Source: Ruminococcus sp.
GTDB taxonomy: Bacteria; Bacillota; Clostridia; Oscillospirales; Ruminococcaceae
Assembly: GCA_023667165.1 (NCBI GenBank)
Contig: JAMPAO010000018.1
Coordinates: 1 to 30,755, forward strand
DNA: 30,755 nucleotides
Direction of reading: 5' to 3'
The notes beneath the pieces were generated by a model, which ran no database searches, was not told where the DNA came from, and was given only the letters and a program-made list of their open reading frames with translations. The translations under genes were made by a program, and so were the position numbers. Below, piece by piece: positions 23,044 to 30,722 of the stretch (the first letter of the stretch is position 1; each line of letters starts with the position of its first letter).

Positions 23044-24681
23044 ATGAAACAGCCGAACACAACTGTTTATAATGCCGCCCTTTATCTGCGGCTGTCAAAG
23101 GATGACGGACTTGACAATATGGAAAGTTCGAGTATTCAAACCCAAAAGGAAATGCTGACGAGATATTGCCGTGAAAACGGCATTTCAATTGCCGATTATT
23201 ACGTTGATGACGGGTACAGCGGAACGAACTTTGACCGCCCCTCTTTTAAGAGAATGATTTCCGATATTGAAGGCGGAAAAGTCAATTGCGTTATCACGAA
23301 AGACTTGTCCCGCCTGGGCAGAAATTATCTCGAAACTGGCAGCTACACGGAAATTTATTTTCCCGAGCGCGGTGTGAGATACATAGCCATTACCGATAAT
23401 GTGGACACTCTGCATTCGGCGACAATGGATATTACACCATTCCGCAACCTACTTAATGATATGTACGCAAAAGATGTGTCCAAAAAGGTCAAATCTGCAT
23501 TGCTTACACGTCAGAAACAGGGGAAATTCACGGGAGCTAAAGCTCCATACGGGTACAAAAAAGACCCGAATGACAAAAATCACTTGATTGTTGACGAGCG
23601 TTATGCTCCTGTGGTAAGAAAAATTTTTGAGCTTGCCAAAAGCGGTTTGGGGGTAACTGCAATAAGCAGGCGGATGAGGAGTGAAAAAATTATCCGACCT
23701 GCCGCTGTTGCGGCTGATGTGAACCAAAGTTTCAGTTCGTTTGCTGATGATGACAAGAAATATGAGTGGACTAATTCTGCCGTCAGATGTATACTGAATA
23801 ATCCCGTTTACACGGGAAGCAACTGCGTTTTGCGCCGACCCACAATTTCCATGAAAAGCGAAAAGCGGGCAAACAATGGGATAATGGGTCAAGCCGTGGT
23901 AAGAAATTGTCACGAAGCTATTGTTTCACAGGAAGATTGGGATTTGGTTCAGCAGCTTACCGAAAGCAGGCGCAAGGTATTGGGGGATGGCGAGGAAAGA
24001 TATGAAAATATCTTTGCAGGATTGCTTAAATGCGATGCTTGCGGTCACGCTCTTTCGGCGCATGTGAACAGGCGAAGGAAAAGGGAATTTCTGATTGATA
24101 AGGTGCATTATCAGTGCAACTATTACCGTATTCGGGGTACGGATGTTTGTACGCAGCACTGGATAGAAGCCCGCGATCTGTACAATGCCGTTCTTGCCGA
24201 TATAAAACGGCTTGCCGCATATGCCGCTCAAAGCGATGAGAAAATGCTTGAAAATATTATCGCAAAACTTCGCAAAAGTGATACCGATAAAGTCAAGCAT
24301 GATGAAAGGGATTTGAAAAAATTCAATAAGCGTCTTGCGGAGCTTGACAAGCTTTTTGCGAAGCTGTATGAGGATAATGCAAGCGGAAAAGTCAGCGACA
24401 GGAATTATGCAAATCTTTCATCGGTTTACGAGAAGGAGCAGTTGGAATTGGAGGACAAAATTGACAGGCTGAACATCTCCATCAAGGAGAGCAAACTTGA
24501 AAATTCCAATGCGGAAAATTTCGTTGAACTGATAAAAGAGTATGCTGACATTACCGAGCTTTCTGCGGCAATGCTGAACACCTTGATTGACAAAATAGCA
24601 GTTCACGAAGTCGAGTTCATTGACGGTGAACGGGTACAGCAGCTTGACGTTTATTACAAGTTTGTTGGCTTAATAGACTGA
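23044..24681 (+). CDS. Large serine recombinase (prophage integrase)
   Basis: A 545-residue large serine recombinase. The catalytic Ser18 lies in YLRLSKDDG, followed by SSIQTQKEML and the GTNFDRPSFKRMISDIEGGK and DLSRLGRN motifs of the resolvase domain. Next come the recombinase domain, a zinc ribbon (LKCDACGHALS and YQCNYY...CTQHW), a coiled coil (residues 420-490) and a C-terminal DUF4368-like end (VYYKFVGLID). The ATG at 23044 has AAGGAGG; an upstream TTG at 22966 falls on the -35 box and is rejected. It is the last phage gene, with the apparent right attachment site 50-65 bases after its stop, so it is most likely the enzyme that inserted the phage into topB. Confidence 0.93.
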   Translation: MKQPNTTVYNAALYLRLSKDDGLDNMESSSIQTQKEMLTRYCRENGISIADYYVDDGYSGTNFDRPSFKRMISDIEGGKVNCVITKDLSRLGRNYLETGSYTEIYFPERGVRYIAITDNVDTLHSATMDITPFRNLLNDMYAKDVSKKVKSALLTRQKQGKFTGAKAPYGYKKDPNDKNHLIVDERYAPVVRKIFELAKSGLGVTAISRRMRSEKIIRPAAVAADVNQSFSSFADDDKKYEWTNSAVRCILNNPVYTGSNCVLRRPTISMKSEKRANNGIMGQAVVRNCHEAIVSQEDWDLVQQLTESRRKVLGDGEERYENIFAGLLKCDACGHALSAHVNRRRKREFLIDKVHYQCNYYRIRGTDVCTQHWIEARDLYNAVLADIKRLAAYAAQSDEKMLENIIAKLRKSDTDKVKHDERDLKKFNKRLAELDKLFAKLYEDNASGKVSDRNYANLSSVYEKEQLELEDKIDRLNISIKESKLENSNAENFVELIKEYADITELSAAMLNTLIDKIAVHEVEFIDGERVQQLDVYYKFVGLID

Positions 24682-24750
24682 TTGAGCTTATTTGTACGAA
24701 GCCGATTTTACGATTATAGAAATGCTCCGTTAAGGTTGTGCAACATCCGT
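24682..24750. other. Prophage right boundary (attR region) inside topB
   Basis: Between the recombinase stop and the conjugative-element genes. Read on the - strand, topB is intact up to ...ATCTGCGCAACGGATG, which encodes ICATD, and then loses homology: the family continues with AGREGE, here VAQP and stop. The junction is therefore within a few bases of 24,743-24,747. The left junction and the rest of topB should lie outside the window. Confidence 0.7.
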
Positions 24751-25071
24751 TGCGCAGATTATCTCCGTAACATCGGAGTTATTCATTAGTTCGGAAATAA
24801 GGCTTCGCTGCCCGTCTTTGGAACTGTCGGAGGGAAATATTTTGAAGTCGGGGAAAATAGGAAGTGTGTCAAGTTTCCACTCTTTAAAGCCGTAATCGGC
24901 AGGACTTCCGATACCGTAAAGATGACCTACGGCATTGACAACATAATATTCATCATTTGCATAGCAAAAATTTTTTCCTCCGCTGCCGTATATCTTTTCT
25001 CTTGCTCCTATGCTGTGAGCTATGTTCTGTGCCACGCTTGGCTTTTCCGCTACTATTAGTTTGTGTGACAT
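24730..25071 (-). pseudogene. topB: DNA topoisomerase III, N-terminal fragment (topB, split by prophage)
   Basis: The N-terminal 110 residues of a conjugative-element topoisomerase III. The TOPRIM start KLIVAEKPSVAQNIAHSIGA and the Glu of AEKPS are clear, and the fragment runs to ICATD. The next family residues, AGREGE, are replaced by VAQP and a stop. Full-length enzymes have about 600-700 residues with the catalytic Tyr far downstream, so this piece cannot work. The ATG at 25071 has GGAGG, and the frame upstream of it belongs to the preceding gene. The break coincides with the end of the phage, so it is best explained by integration. Confidence 0.88.
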
Positions 25072-25073
25072 TA

Positions 25074-25409
25074 TTATTCGTCCTCCTCGTATTTTTCCGT
25101 ATTTTTGTTTCGGTTTCCTTGCAAATCTTTTTCCCGCTTTATCTTTATCGCTGCAAGTGCAGCGATACAAACGCATAAAGCGGCAATATTGGTTTCCCCG
25201 ATGTTTATTTCTCCTGCTGTGGACGTATCCGTTTCCGATGAAGCTGAAGCAGCCGAATCGCTGCCTTTATCGGGTAAACTGTCCTTGTATGCGTAATTTA
25301 TAATAATGGCAAGAGTTACAAGAATCACTGCCAGTATTTTCCCCTTAAAAAGAGGCTTGTCCCTGTGTTTCCGCCAATACAGTCTTAGCTTATATAATAT
25401 ATTTTGCAT
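25074..25409 (-). CDS. Small membrane protein of a Tn1549-like element (CD1107 / DUF4366-like)
   Basis: A 111-residue protein with two membrane segments, KILAVILVTLAIIINYAY near residue 27 and NIAALCVCIAALAAIKI near residue 75, separated by a Ser/Thr/Asp-rich loop (SASSETDTSTAGE) and followed by a charged tail. In Tn1549-like elements a membrane protein of the CD1107/DUF4366 type lies just before topB, the same place as here. It is shorter than usual. It ends two bases before the topB ATG and carries that gene's ribosome site. The family call relies mainly on gene order. Confidence 0.55.
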   Translation of the reverse strand: MQNILYKLRLYWRKHRDKPLFKGKILAVILVTLAIIINYAYKDSLPDKGSDSAASASSETDTSTAGEINIGETNIAALCVCIAALAAIKIKREKDLQGNRNKNTEKYEEDE

Positions 25410-25420
25410 TGTTATTCCTC

Positions 25421-28384
25421 CTATGAAACGTTCGGTGGCTTCAGAGTTACCTTAATACCGCTGTTGGGGTTATGCGGCGGAGGCGGATTCTCGCCTACTT
25501 CGTTATACGCCGATACTACGATATATTTATCAGATAATCGGTTATATGCTTGTCCAAGGTCAATATCAATAAATGATGAAGATGTTTGATATACTTGGCA
25601 GATTGTCTTGGAGTAATTCCGACTGTAAACATATACGTTATACCCTGTGACTTGACTGCCCGCAGGAGGATCCCACGCAACTGTTATTTTATTATGACTA
25701 TGCTCGTTAAAGCTGCAGTCGTCATCAGGCGGAACAGTAACAACCCGCAATGTTACACTCACATTAACCGGTTGGTCGGGTATTTTTCCGTAAACCGCTT
25801 CGTGCATTTCCCTAAGCCGTTCCTGTGCTCTTCTGTCATTTTCGTAATCGTCAAGCTTGGTCGACGTTCCGAGAATGCTGCTTATAAAGCCGCAGTATGC
25901 ATTGTAGATATCGCAGTCGGTTTTGTATTTACCCAATGCAGTATTGTATTCCTCCTCGCTTGCGTAGTTATCGGGAACGGGAATTTTGAGTATCTTTTTC
26001 AGCACAAAATCTATACCGTATGATTTCTCATAATTGGTTACTTGACCTATTAAATGCTTGTGAGACGAGGGTCTGCAGCAGGAATACACAAAACCGCCCT
26101 GTATAGCTGTTCTGTGACAATTTTTTGCAGCACAGGGAGCTAAACGGTAGCTGTAGTAAAATTCGTATATACCGTTCATACATATGTCAAGGTCGGATTC
26201 TGTAATATTGAAAATATAGGAGTTAGGGTCAACAGAACCGTTTTCTATCTCCTGCCATTTCATCACTGCAGTCATAGCGATTATATGCTCAAGATCGCAG
26301 TCATCGCTGAGCTTTATCCATTTATTTCCGTATTCATACAGTGACCATATATGACAGTCGTCAAGAAGCTCATCGGGATTCTGAACCATAGGATCCGTAT
26401 CGGATATATTGATTTCCGAAAGAGTATAGACATATGTCACTCCATTATTTAGTCCTTCTGTGGTATCATTGGTAAAATATTGATTGAGGAGCGCTTTTAC
26501 AGCTAAACTTCCCTCTGTGCATAAATAGTTATAGGCATAGTCAATGTTCAGTATATTTCCGTGAATATCCTTTTGAATGATCTGAAGATCGGTAATATCC
26601 TGTCCTTGTGACAACTTGCCGTTTTCAAAGGTACACTCCGGATAAAGCGCAGGATAATTCTCGTGAAGACTGCTGTAATAGCTTTCAATGTCAATGCTTG
26701 TTGTCATATATACACGGGCGTATTCAGCATTGTCTTTAATGGTCTGAAATTCACCGTACTGCTTGTCAAAGTAATAATATTTTACTTGACAAACCTGGTG
26801 ATCTGAAGTTGTTTCGTTTACCTCGCTGCCTCCTCCCCCGTGTCCGTGTCCGTCGTTCCACGACCAAGAATGAGTTGCTTTGCAGTTTACAACATAAATT
26901 ACATTTGTAACATTTACTTTCCTGTACTGAAAATGAGATTTTGTATAGCAGTATTTGTCCGGTTCAAAGCCTCCGAAATTATAATCTACCGTTTCAAGTA
27001 CTGCAAGCTGCTTTCTGTCAAAATATTGCTGTATATGTTTAAGGTATCCCTCCAATACCTCCCTTTGTTTCGAAAGCTCTACTGTTTCCCAAATATTTTC
27101 CTCATCATTGTACTGTTGCTGACTGTGCGGCTTCATCCACGAAAAAACAGATATAAGCAGTATGACTATGACAAATATTACCATAACAGACGCAAAAGAT
27201 CCTGCTGCTGCGGCAACGGCTGCCGATGATTTGACTTTAAGTATCCTATTAAATTTGTCAGCAAACTGTTTTGCAAGAGCACGGACATTACCGTGCAAAG
27301 TGTTCCCCTTTGATGCAATGCCGTGTTCGGATTTATATAGATTTATCTTAAATTCACGCTTCATATGCTCGGCACGCCGTGCAGCAGTGCGTTTTTTTGA
27401 TTTTTCGAGCTGCCTGCGCAGATTTTCCCTCTTTTTATCCTGCTGTTTTCTGAAATTATTTTCGTTAGTCAAGGAAACGTTTTTTTTGATTTTTTCACTA
27501 ACAACGGCTTTGGAAACAGCGTTAAGTTTGTTTACGGTAGCCTCGCCTATATTATCGGCGGAGCTGTTTTCTCTTTCTGCCGTTGCGTATATATTGGCAG
27601 CAGTGAGCAAACTGTTTGCTCCGCTGTTTTTTTCAACGGTTTTTTTAAGGATTTCTCTGCCTGCGGTTTTAAGGGGCATCTTCGCAATATCTGCAGCCGC
27701 TTCTCCTGTTGTACTGTTGGATGCTGAGGATAAAAGCTCCGTATAGGTTTCTTTTTCTCCTAATGCGTTTTTTACAACGGAGGATATTTTTTCTTTGTTT
27801 TTTTTATGTTTTGCAAACTTTTCTTTTTCTTTCTTTATTGAATATTTCTTTTTATCATTTTTTGAAGGCTTACTGTCTGTTTTTCTGTGTTCAGCGGTTC
27901 TTTCCTTTACGGAGTGAATTGTTTTTTTAATTTCTTCTTTATTTGCGGAAAGATAAAAGGATTTCTGCACTCTCTGCTGCCGCAGCTCACTTTCGTAAGT
28001 ATTGACGTTTTCTGATGGGGATATAAATTTTTCTTTACGGGAAAAGTCTATCTCGCTTTGCATACGGCTTTGCAGCATTGCTGCACGTTCATAAGCTGAA
28101 TTCGGGAAATTCCCCGTCGGGGAATTATTTTCAGCGGATTGACTGTCGATTTTTTTCGTATTTCGGAATACATTTTCCCTTTTGTCCGATTTCAGCTTTT
28201 GGAAAGCCGCTGCGGATTTTACATCGATGTTGTTTTGCCTGTTTTCCTGCTGTCCCTTTTTACTGTCGGTAACAGCGGACACAGAAGCATTTTTTACACG
28301 GTACGTTCCTTTCAGCGGAGAGCCGTCTGAAACGGTTATCCGCCTGTTCTTGTAATTTACCGACCTTTTCAAACCATCTCTCAT
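25421..28384 (-). CDS. Large conjugation membrane protein, CD1108-like, with C-terminal fibronectin type III domain
   Basis: A 987-residue protein. Residues 1-385 are Lys/Arg/Ser-rich and probably disordered, with KRENLRRQLEKSKKRTAARR near 318. One membrane helix lies near 386-416 (SVMVIFVIVILLISVFSW), followed by a large outer part with a His/Gly run (GHGHGGGG) and paired Cys. The last 115 residues resemble a fibronectin type III domain (ITVAWDPPAGSQVTGYNVYV). CD1108-family proteins lie between VirB4 and topB in Tn1549-like elements and usually end in a cell-wall hydrolase (CHAP or NlpC/P60) domain; no such motif is seen here. A partner in the conjugation channel is inferred. Confidence 0.6.
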   Translation of the reverse strand: MRDGLKRSVNYKNRRITVSDGSPLKGTYRVKNASVSAVTDSKKGQQENRQNNIDVKSAAAFQKLKSDKRENVFRNTKKIDSQSAENNSPTGNFPNSAYERAAMLQSRMQSEIDFSRKEKFISPSENVNTYESELRQQRVQKSFYLSANKEEIKKTIHSVKERTAEHRKTDSKPSKNDKKKYSIKKEKEKFAKHKKNKEKISSVVKNALGEKETYTELLSSASNSTTGEAAADIAKMPLKTAGREILKKTVEKNSGANSLLTAANIYATAERENSSADNIGEATVNKLNAVSKAVVSEKIKKNVSLTNENNFRKQQDKKRENLRRQLEKSKKRTAARRAEHMKREFKINLYKSEHGIASKGNTLHGNVRALAKQFADKFNRILKVKSSAAVAAAAGSFASVMVIFVIVILLISVFSWMKPHSQQQYNDEENIWETVELSKQREVLEGYLKHIQQYFDRKQLAVLETVDYNFGGFEPDKYCYTKSHFQYRKVNVTNVIYVVNCKATHSWSWNDGHGHGGGGSEVNETTSDHQVCQVKYYYFDKQYGEFQTIKDNAEYARVYMTTSIDIESYYSSLHENYPALYPECTFENGKLSQGQDITDLQIIQKDIHGNILNIDYAYNYLCTEGSLAVKALLNQYFTNDTTEGLNNGVTYVYTLSEINISDTDPMVQNPDELLDDCHIWSLYEYGNKWIKLSDDCDLEHIIAMTAVMKWQEIENGSVDPNSYIFNITESDLDICMNGIYEFYYSYRLAPCAAKNCHRTAIQGGFVYSCCRPSSHKHLIGQVTNYEKSYGIDFVLKKILKIPVPDNYASEEEYNTALGKYKTDCDIYNAYCGFISSILGTSTKLDDYENDRRAQERLREMHEAVYGKIPDQPVNVSVTLRVVTVPPDDDCSFNEHSHNKITVAWDPPAGSQVTGYNVYVYSRNYSKTICQVYQTSSSFIDIDLGQAYNRLSDKYIVVSAYNEVGENPPPPHNPNSGIKVTLKPPNVS

Positions 28385-28402
28385 AGCATAGATATCCTTT
28401 CA

Positions 28403-28906
28403 TTATGAGTTTTTTTGGCTCATAATAGCCTGTGTTTCGGAAAAAGACGTTGACATAGCCTTGTACAGCTTTGTATCTTTTGGGAATCGGTCATAGAACG
28501 GTATTTTATCTTTTCCGCCTAAAACCATTAAACCCTCTCCTGCGCCGATGTTATTTACATATATAAGTTCCGAATCGGTAAAATGCAGTGTTTCCTGTAG
28601 TTTAATACTGTCCGGAGCGGACTGCTTAAGCAGCATTAAAAATTCGGAATTTGAGAGCATAGTGCGGCAATCATCGTCGCGGAGCAGATCCTCCACATTT
28701 TGAGTAATTCCCGTAAGAACTCCTCCGTATTTTCTTGCACGTTTATATAAATCCCGTATAAAGGACAGACAGTAGGAATCTCTGAAAAGAACGTGTATCT
28801 CATCAATATATATCCACGTTGGTATGCCCTTGTCACGGTTTGCGGACAGCCTGTTCCATACGTATACCGCTTCTGCAAATGTACTTATTTCTTTTGGTGA
28901 GTGCTC
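28403..28906 (-). pseudogene. VirB4/TraE conjugation ATPase, C-terminal remnant
   Basis: An open frame of about 167 codons without a proper start. Reading from 28906 down it gives KEISTFAEAVYVWNRLSANR, then PTWIYIDEIHVLF with the Walker B-type IDEIH, GGVLTGITQNVEDLL, MLSNSEFLMLLKQ and NNIGAGEGLMV, the classic end of the VirB4 ATPase of Gram-positive elements. The Walker A part and all of the N-terminus are missing: a TGA stands directly before 28906 and the sequence then changes to the tandem-gene region. The gene is cut, so this transfer module is not functional here unless the rest lies elsewhere. Confidence 0.85.
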
Positions 28907-28926
28907 TCATAAGCTTACAGCTCCTT
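28907..28926. other. Junction of virB4 remnant with the tandem-gene region
   Basis: VirB4 homology ends at about 28906. On the - strand, TAAAGGAGCTG follows the last codon of the neighbouring gene and leads to an ATG (28910) of a 25-codon frame running into the virB4 remnant in another frame. The same TAAAGGAGYTG boundary occurs at 29568-29580 and, as TTAAAGGAGCTG, at about 30188-30199. It looks like a cassette boundary. Confidence 0.5.
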
Positions 28927-29489
28927 TACATAAGAATTTCATCATAGTCGATATGTTCGAAATCCATAGCATTTTCCAACCAGCCGGTATGTCGCCATAT
29001 CTCCGAGACGAACGCCCAAAGTAATCCGTTAATCATATCGTACTTTTCCATTGACTTGTGGACTTGCAGCCAGTCAAAATATTGGAATAGCTTTTGGACA
29101 TAGAGGTTTGAAATGTCGTATAGGCGAACGTAATCGTCCGTGGTTCTGTGGTTAAGACTGTGGCGAATTAGTCTGATAACCGAATTATGGGCATTAGACA
29201 TTGGTGTGGGAACGGGTATCTTGACTTTTTCGTCGTCATAGGTTAGCACGTACTGACCCTGAATGATTTTGAGGTCGGGAATACGTTTCAGCTTTGCGGC
29301 GCACATACCGAGAGTATCGAACATCTCTTTGAGCTCATCGTCGGTTTCGATAAACTCCTTTGCAGAAGCTCTGGCAAGTTTTACCAGATGGTAGATACAG
29401 CTTCGTGTGGGATTGTTGTCGAAGGTATAATCCTTTGCGAGGTCGATAGCCGCCTTACAGGCGTTTCTGACGATTTTCTTGTTGTACAT
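28926..29489 (-). CDS. Unknown protein, tandem paralogue 1
   Basis: A 187-residue mostly helical protein of unknown family. It begins MYNKKIVRNACKAAIDLAKD, contains HLVKLARASAKEFIETDDEL and a strongly conserved SLNHRTTDDYVRLYDISNLY near residue 110, and ends YDEILM. It aligns over its full length, roughly half identical, with the next gene. The ATG has GAAAGGAATTGAAG upstream. A 22-codon leader frame (GTG near 29,562) lies between the paralogues with its own AAGGAG site. The conserved HRxTxDYVRLYDISNLY block suggests a functional site. No link to conjugation is visible. Confidence 0.7.
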   Translation of the reverse strand: MYNKKIVRNACKAAIDLAKDYTFDNNPTRSCIYHLVKLARASAKEFIETDDELKEMFDTLGMCAAKLKRIPDLKIIQGQYVLTYDDEKVKIPVPTPMSNAHNSVIRLIRHSLNHRTTDDYVRLYDISNLYVQKLFQYFDWLQVHKSMEKYDMINGLLWAFVSEIWRHTGWLENAMDFEHIDYDEILM

Positions 29490-29577
29490 ATTTCTTCAAT
29501 TCCTTTCGTAATTTATTTTTGGAAAGTGTGCGGGAGTGTGCTTTTTCGGCTTGTGTAAAGTCACGTTCTCAACTCCT

Positions 29578-30147
29578 TTACATAAGAATTTTTTCGTAAG
29601 CAATGCCGTTGAACTTCATAGCACTTTCAAGCCAACCCATATGCTGACGTATTTCGGCAACAAAAATCAACAAAAATCCGCTTATTAATTCATAATTTTC
29701 AATTTCGCGGTGAACGTTTACCCAATCGGAATACTGAAAAAGCTTTTGGAAGTACAGATTGGATATGTCATACAGACGGACGTAATCGTTTGTAATCCTG
29801 TGGTTTAGGCTGTGCCGAATGAGCTTGATAAGAGAGAAATGAGCGTTGGATAGCGGTATCGGAATAACTGTCGAGACTTCGGTATTAACGCAAGTCAAAA
29901 CGTATTGAACCTGTATAATTTTTACATCGGTAATACGTTTCAATTTTGCTGCGTACATACTTAGCGTATCGAACATCTCGCTAAGTTCCTTGTCGGTGTC
30001 CGCAAATTCTCTTGCCGATGAGCGAGCGAGTTTTACCAAGTGATACAGACGGCTGCGGTTCGTGTTGTCGGAGGAGGTGTAGTTTTCTACCAGCTCAATT
30101 GCGGATTTGCAGGCGTTTTTAACTATTTTAGGCTTGTACAAAACCAC
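29578..30147 (-). CDS. Unknown protein, tandem paralogue 2
   Basis: A 189-residue paralogue of the adjacent gene: same start (KPKIVKNACKSAIELVENY), same central block (SLNHRITNDYVRLYDISNLY) and same ending (YEKILM). It starts with a GTG at 30147 after GAAAGGGGG. An 18-codon leader frame, MKNLDRKGVKKWFCTSLK, with an AAGGAGCTG site overlaps the start. The pair probably arose by duplication through the TAAAGGAG boundary. The function is unknown; candidates are an accessory defence or regulatory protein, but nothing in the sequence decides it. Confidence 0.7.
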   Translation of the reverse strand: MVLYKPKIVKNACKSAIELVENYTSSDNTNRSRLYHLVKLARSSAREFADTDKELSEMFDTLSMYAAKLKRITDVKIIQVQYVLTCVNTEVSTVIPIPLSNAHFSLIKLIRHSLNHRITNDYVRLYDISNLYFQKLFQYSDWVNVHREIENYELISGFLLIFVAEIRQHMGWLESAMKFNGIAYEKILM

Positions 30148-30580
30148 TTTTTTACCCCCTTTCTGTCTAAATTTTTCATAGATTAATCAGCTCCTTTAAG
30201 TAAATTAATGGACTTAAGCAGTCCCATTTAAAATAACACCGCAGGAGCACAAGCTCCTGCATATCTCTTACTGGATTTTCGTAAATACCTGCGAGACGGT
30301 GACATCTTTTAATGTTTCTGACTTAATCCATTTTCAAAAAATGACATTGCAATAACTCTACGGTACATCGCTTTATCATTTTAAGAACCCCCGAGGCGGT
30401 GCGAGACGCCTCCCCAAATGTCAATTTAATGCGAAAAGACGGTACTATAATAAATAAACTGCAGTCACAATTTTATCATTTTAATATCCCCCGTGGAAGC
30501 ACAGGCTTCCACAAAACAGTACAAGATTGCCGGTGTGGTTTTATGAAATTACCTTTTGCCGGCAAGTAAAAATCCAATAA
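30148..30580. other. Non-coding stretch with three look-alike palindromes
   Basis: No gene over about 430 bases. Three 20-base palindromes lie at 30241-30260 (GCAGGAGC-ACAA-GCTCCTGC), 30393-30412 (GAGGCG...CGCCTC) and 30493-30512 (GTGGAAGC-ACAG-GCTTCCAC). The second and third follow the same lead (TTTATCATTTTAA, three bases, CCCCC) and start exactly 100 bases apart; the first follows the similar TTTAAAATAACACC. On the - strand each hairpin is followed by a G-rich run and an ATG. This is upstream of the tandem paralogues, so it may be their leader RNA. Confidence 0.55.
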
Positions 30581-30605
30581 AAAAGGACTATCCGAAAGAT
30601 AGTCC
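30579..30605 (-). terminator. Leftward Rho-independent terminator
   Basis: GGACTATC (30585-30592) pairs with GATAGTCC (30598-30605) around CGAAA-type loop bases. On the - strand the stem is followed by six T (30584-30579). It would stop leftward transcription entering from beyond the window before the tandem paralogues. Confidence 0.75.
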
Positions 30606-30688
30606 GAAATAAATTATAAATCTGCCATAATATTTTGTTAATATATTTAACGTACTTTATAATCAATTTGTAAAATTTCAAAAAAGTA

Positions 30689-30717
30689 TTGAAATCACGG
30701 CTCATACGTGATATAAT
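30689..30717 (+). promoter_or_regulatory. Sigma-A-type promoter with palindromic spacer
   Basis: TTGAAA (30689-30694) and TATAAT (30712-30717) with a 17-base spacer. The spacer itself is TCACG-GCTCATA-CGTGA, an inverted repeat that could bind a repressor. The start point would be near 30724, just at the beginning of the riboswitch-like stem. Confidence 0.75.
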
Positions 30718-30722
30718 TAACT

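Larger units (their letters stand above)
104..23656 (+). repeat. Polar GGGTAA motif dispersed through the phage region
   Basis: About 60 hand-counted copies of GGGTAA on the + strand (examples at 104, 388, 762, 1501, 2254, 3774, 5192, 5425, 8773, 9321, 13524, 13789, 17346, 18078, 20512, 21356, 23651). Only two reverse copies were found (750 and about 19,323). About half extend to GGGGTAA; GGGTAC is a weaker relative (about 23 forward, 4 reverse). Copies occur in all reading frames (GGG-GTA at 1500, GGT-AAC at 5193, GG-GTA-A at 18078) and in non-coding DNA, so this is a DNA-level signal rather than a protein motif. Confidence 0.8.

Noticed and set aside
28636..28878. 80-codon frame on the - strand (MQKRYTYGTG...)
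   Set aside because: It overlaps the VirB4 remnant in another frame; the VirB4 frame has clear family motifs across the same bases, so this is a shadow.
30241..30512. CRISPR array
   Set aside because: The repeats share only lead sequence and hairpin shape, spacing is uneven (152 and 100 bases), there are only three and no cas genes are near.
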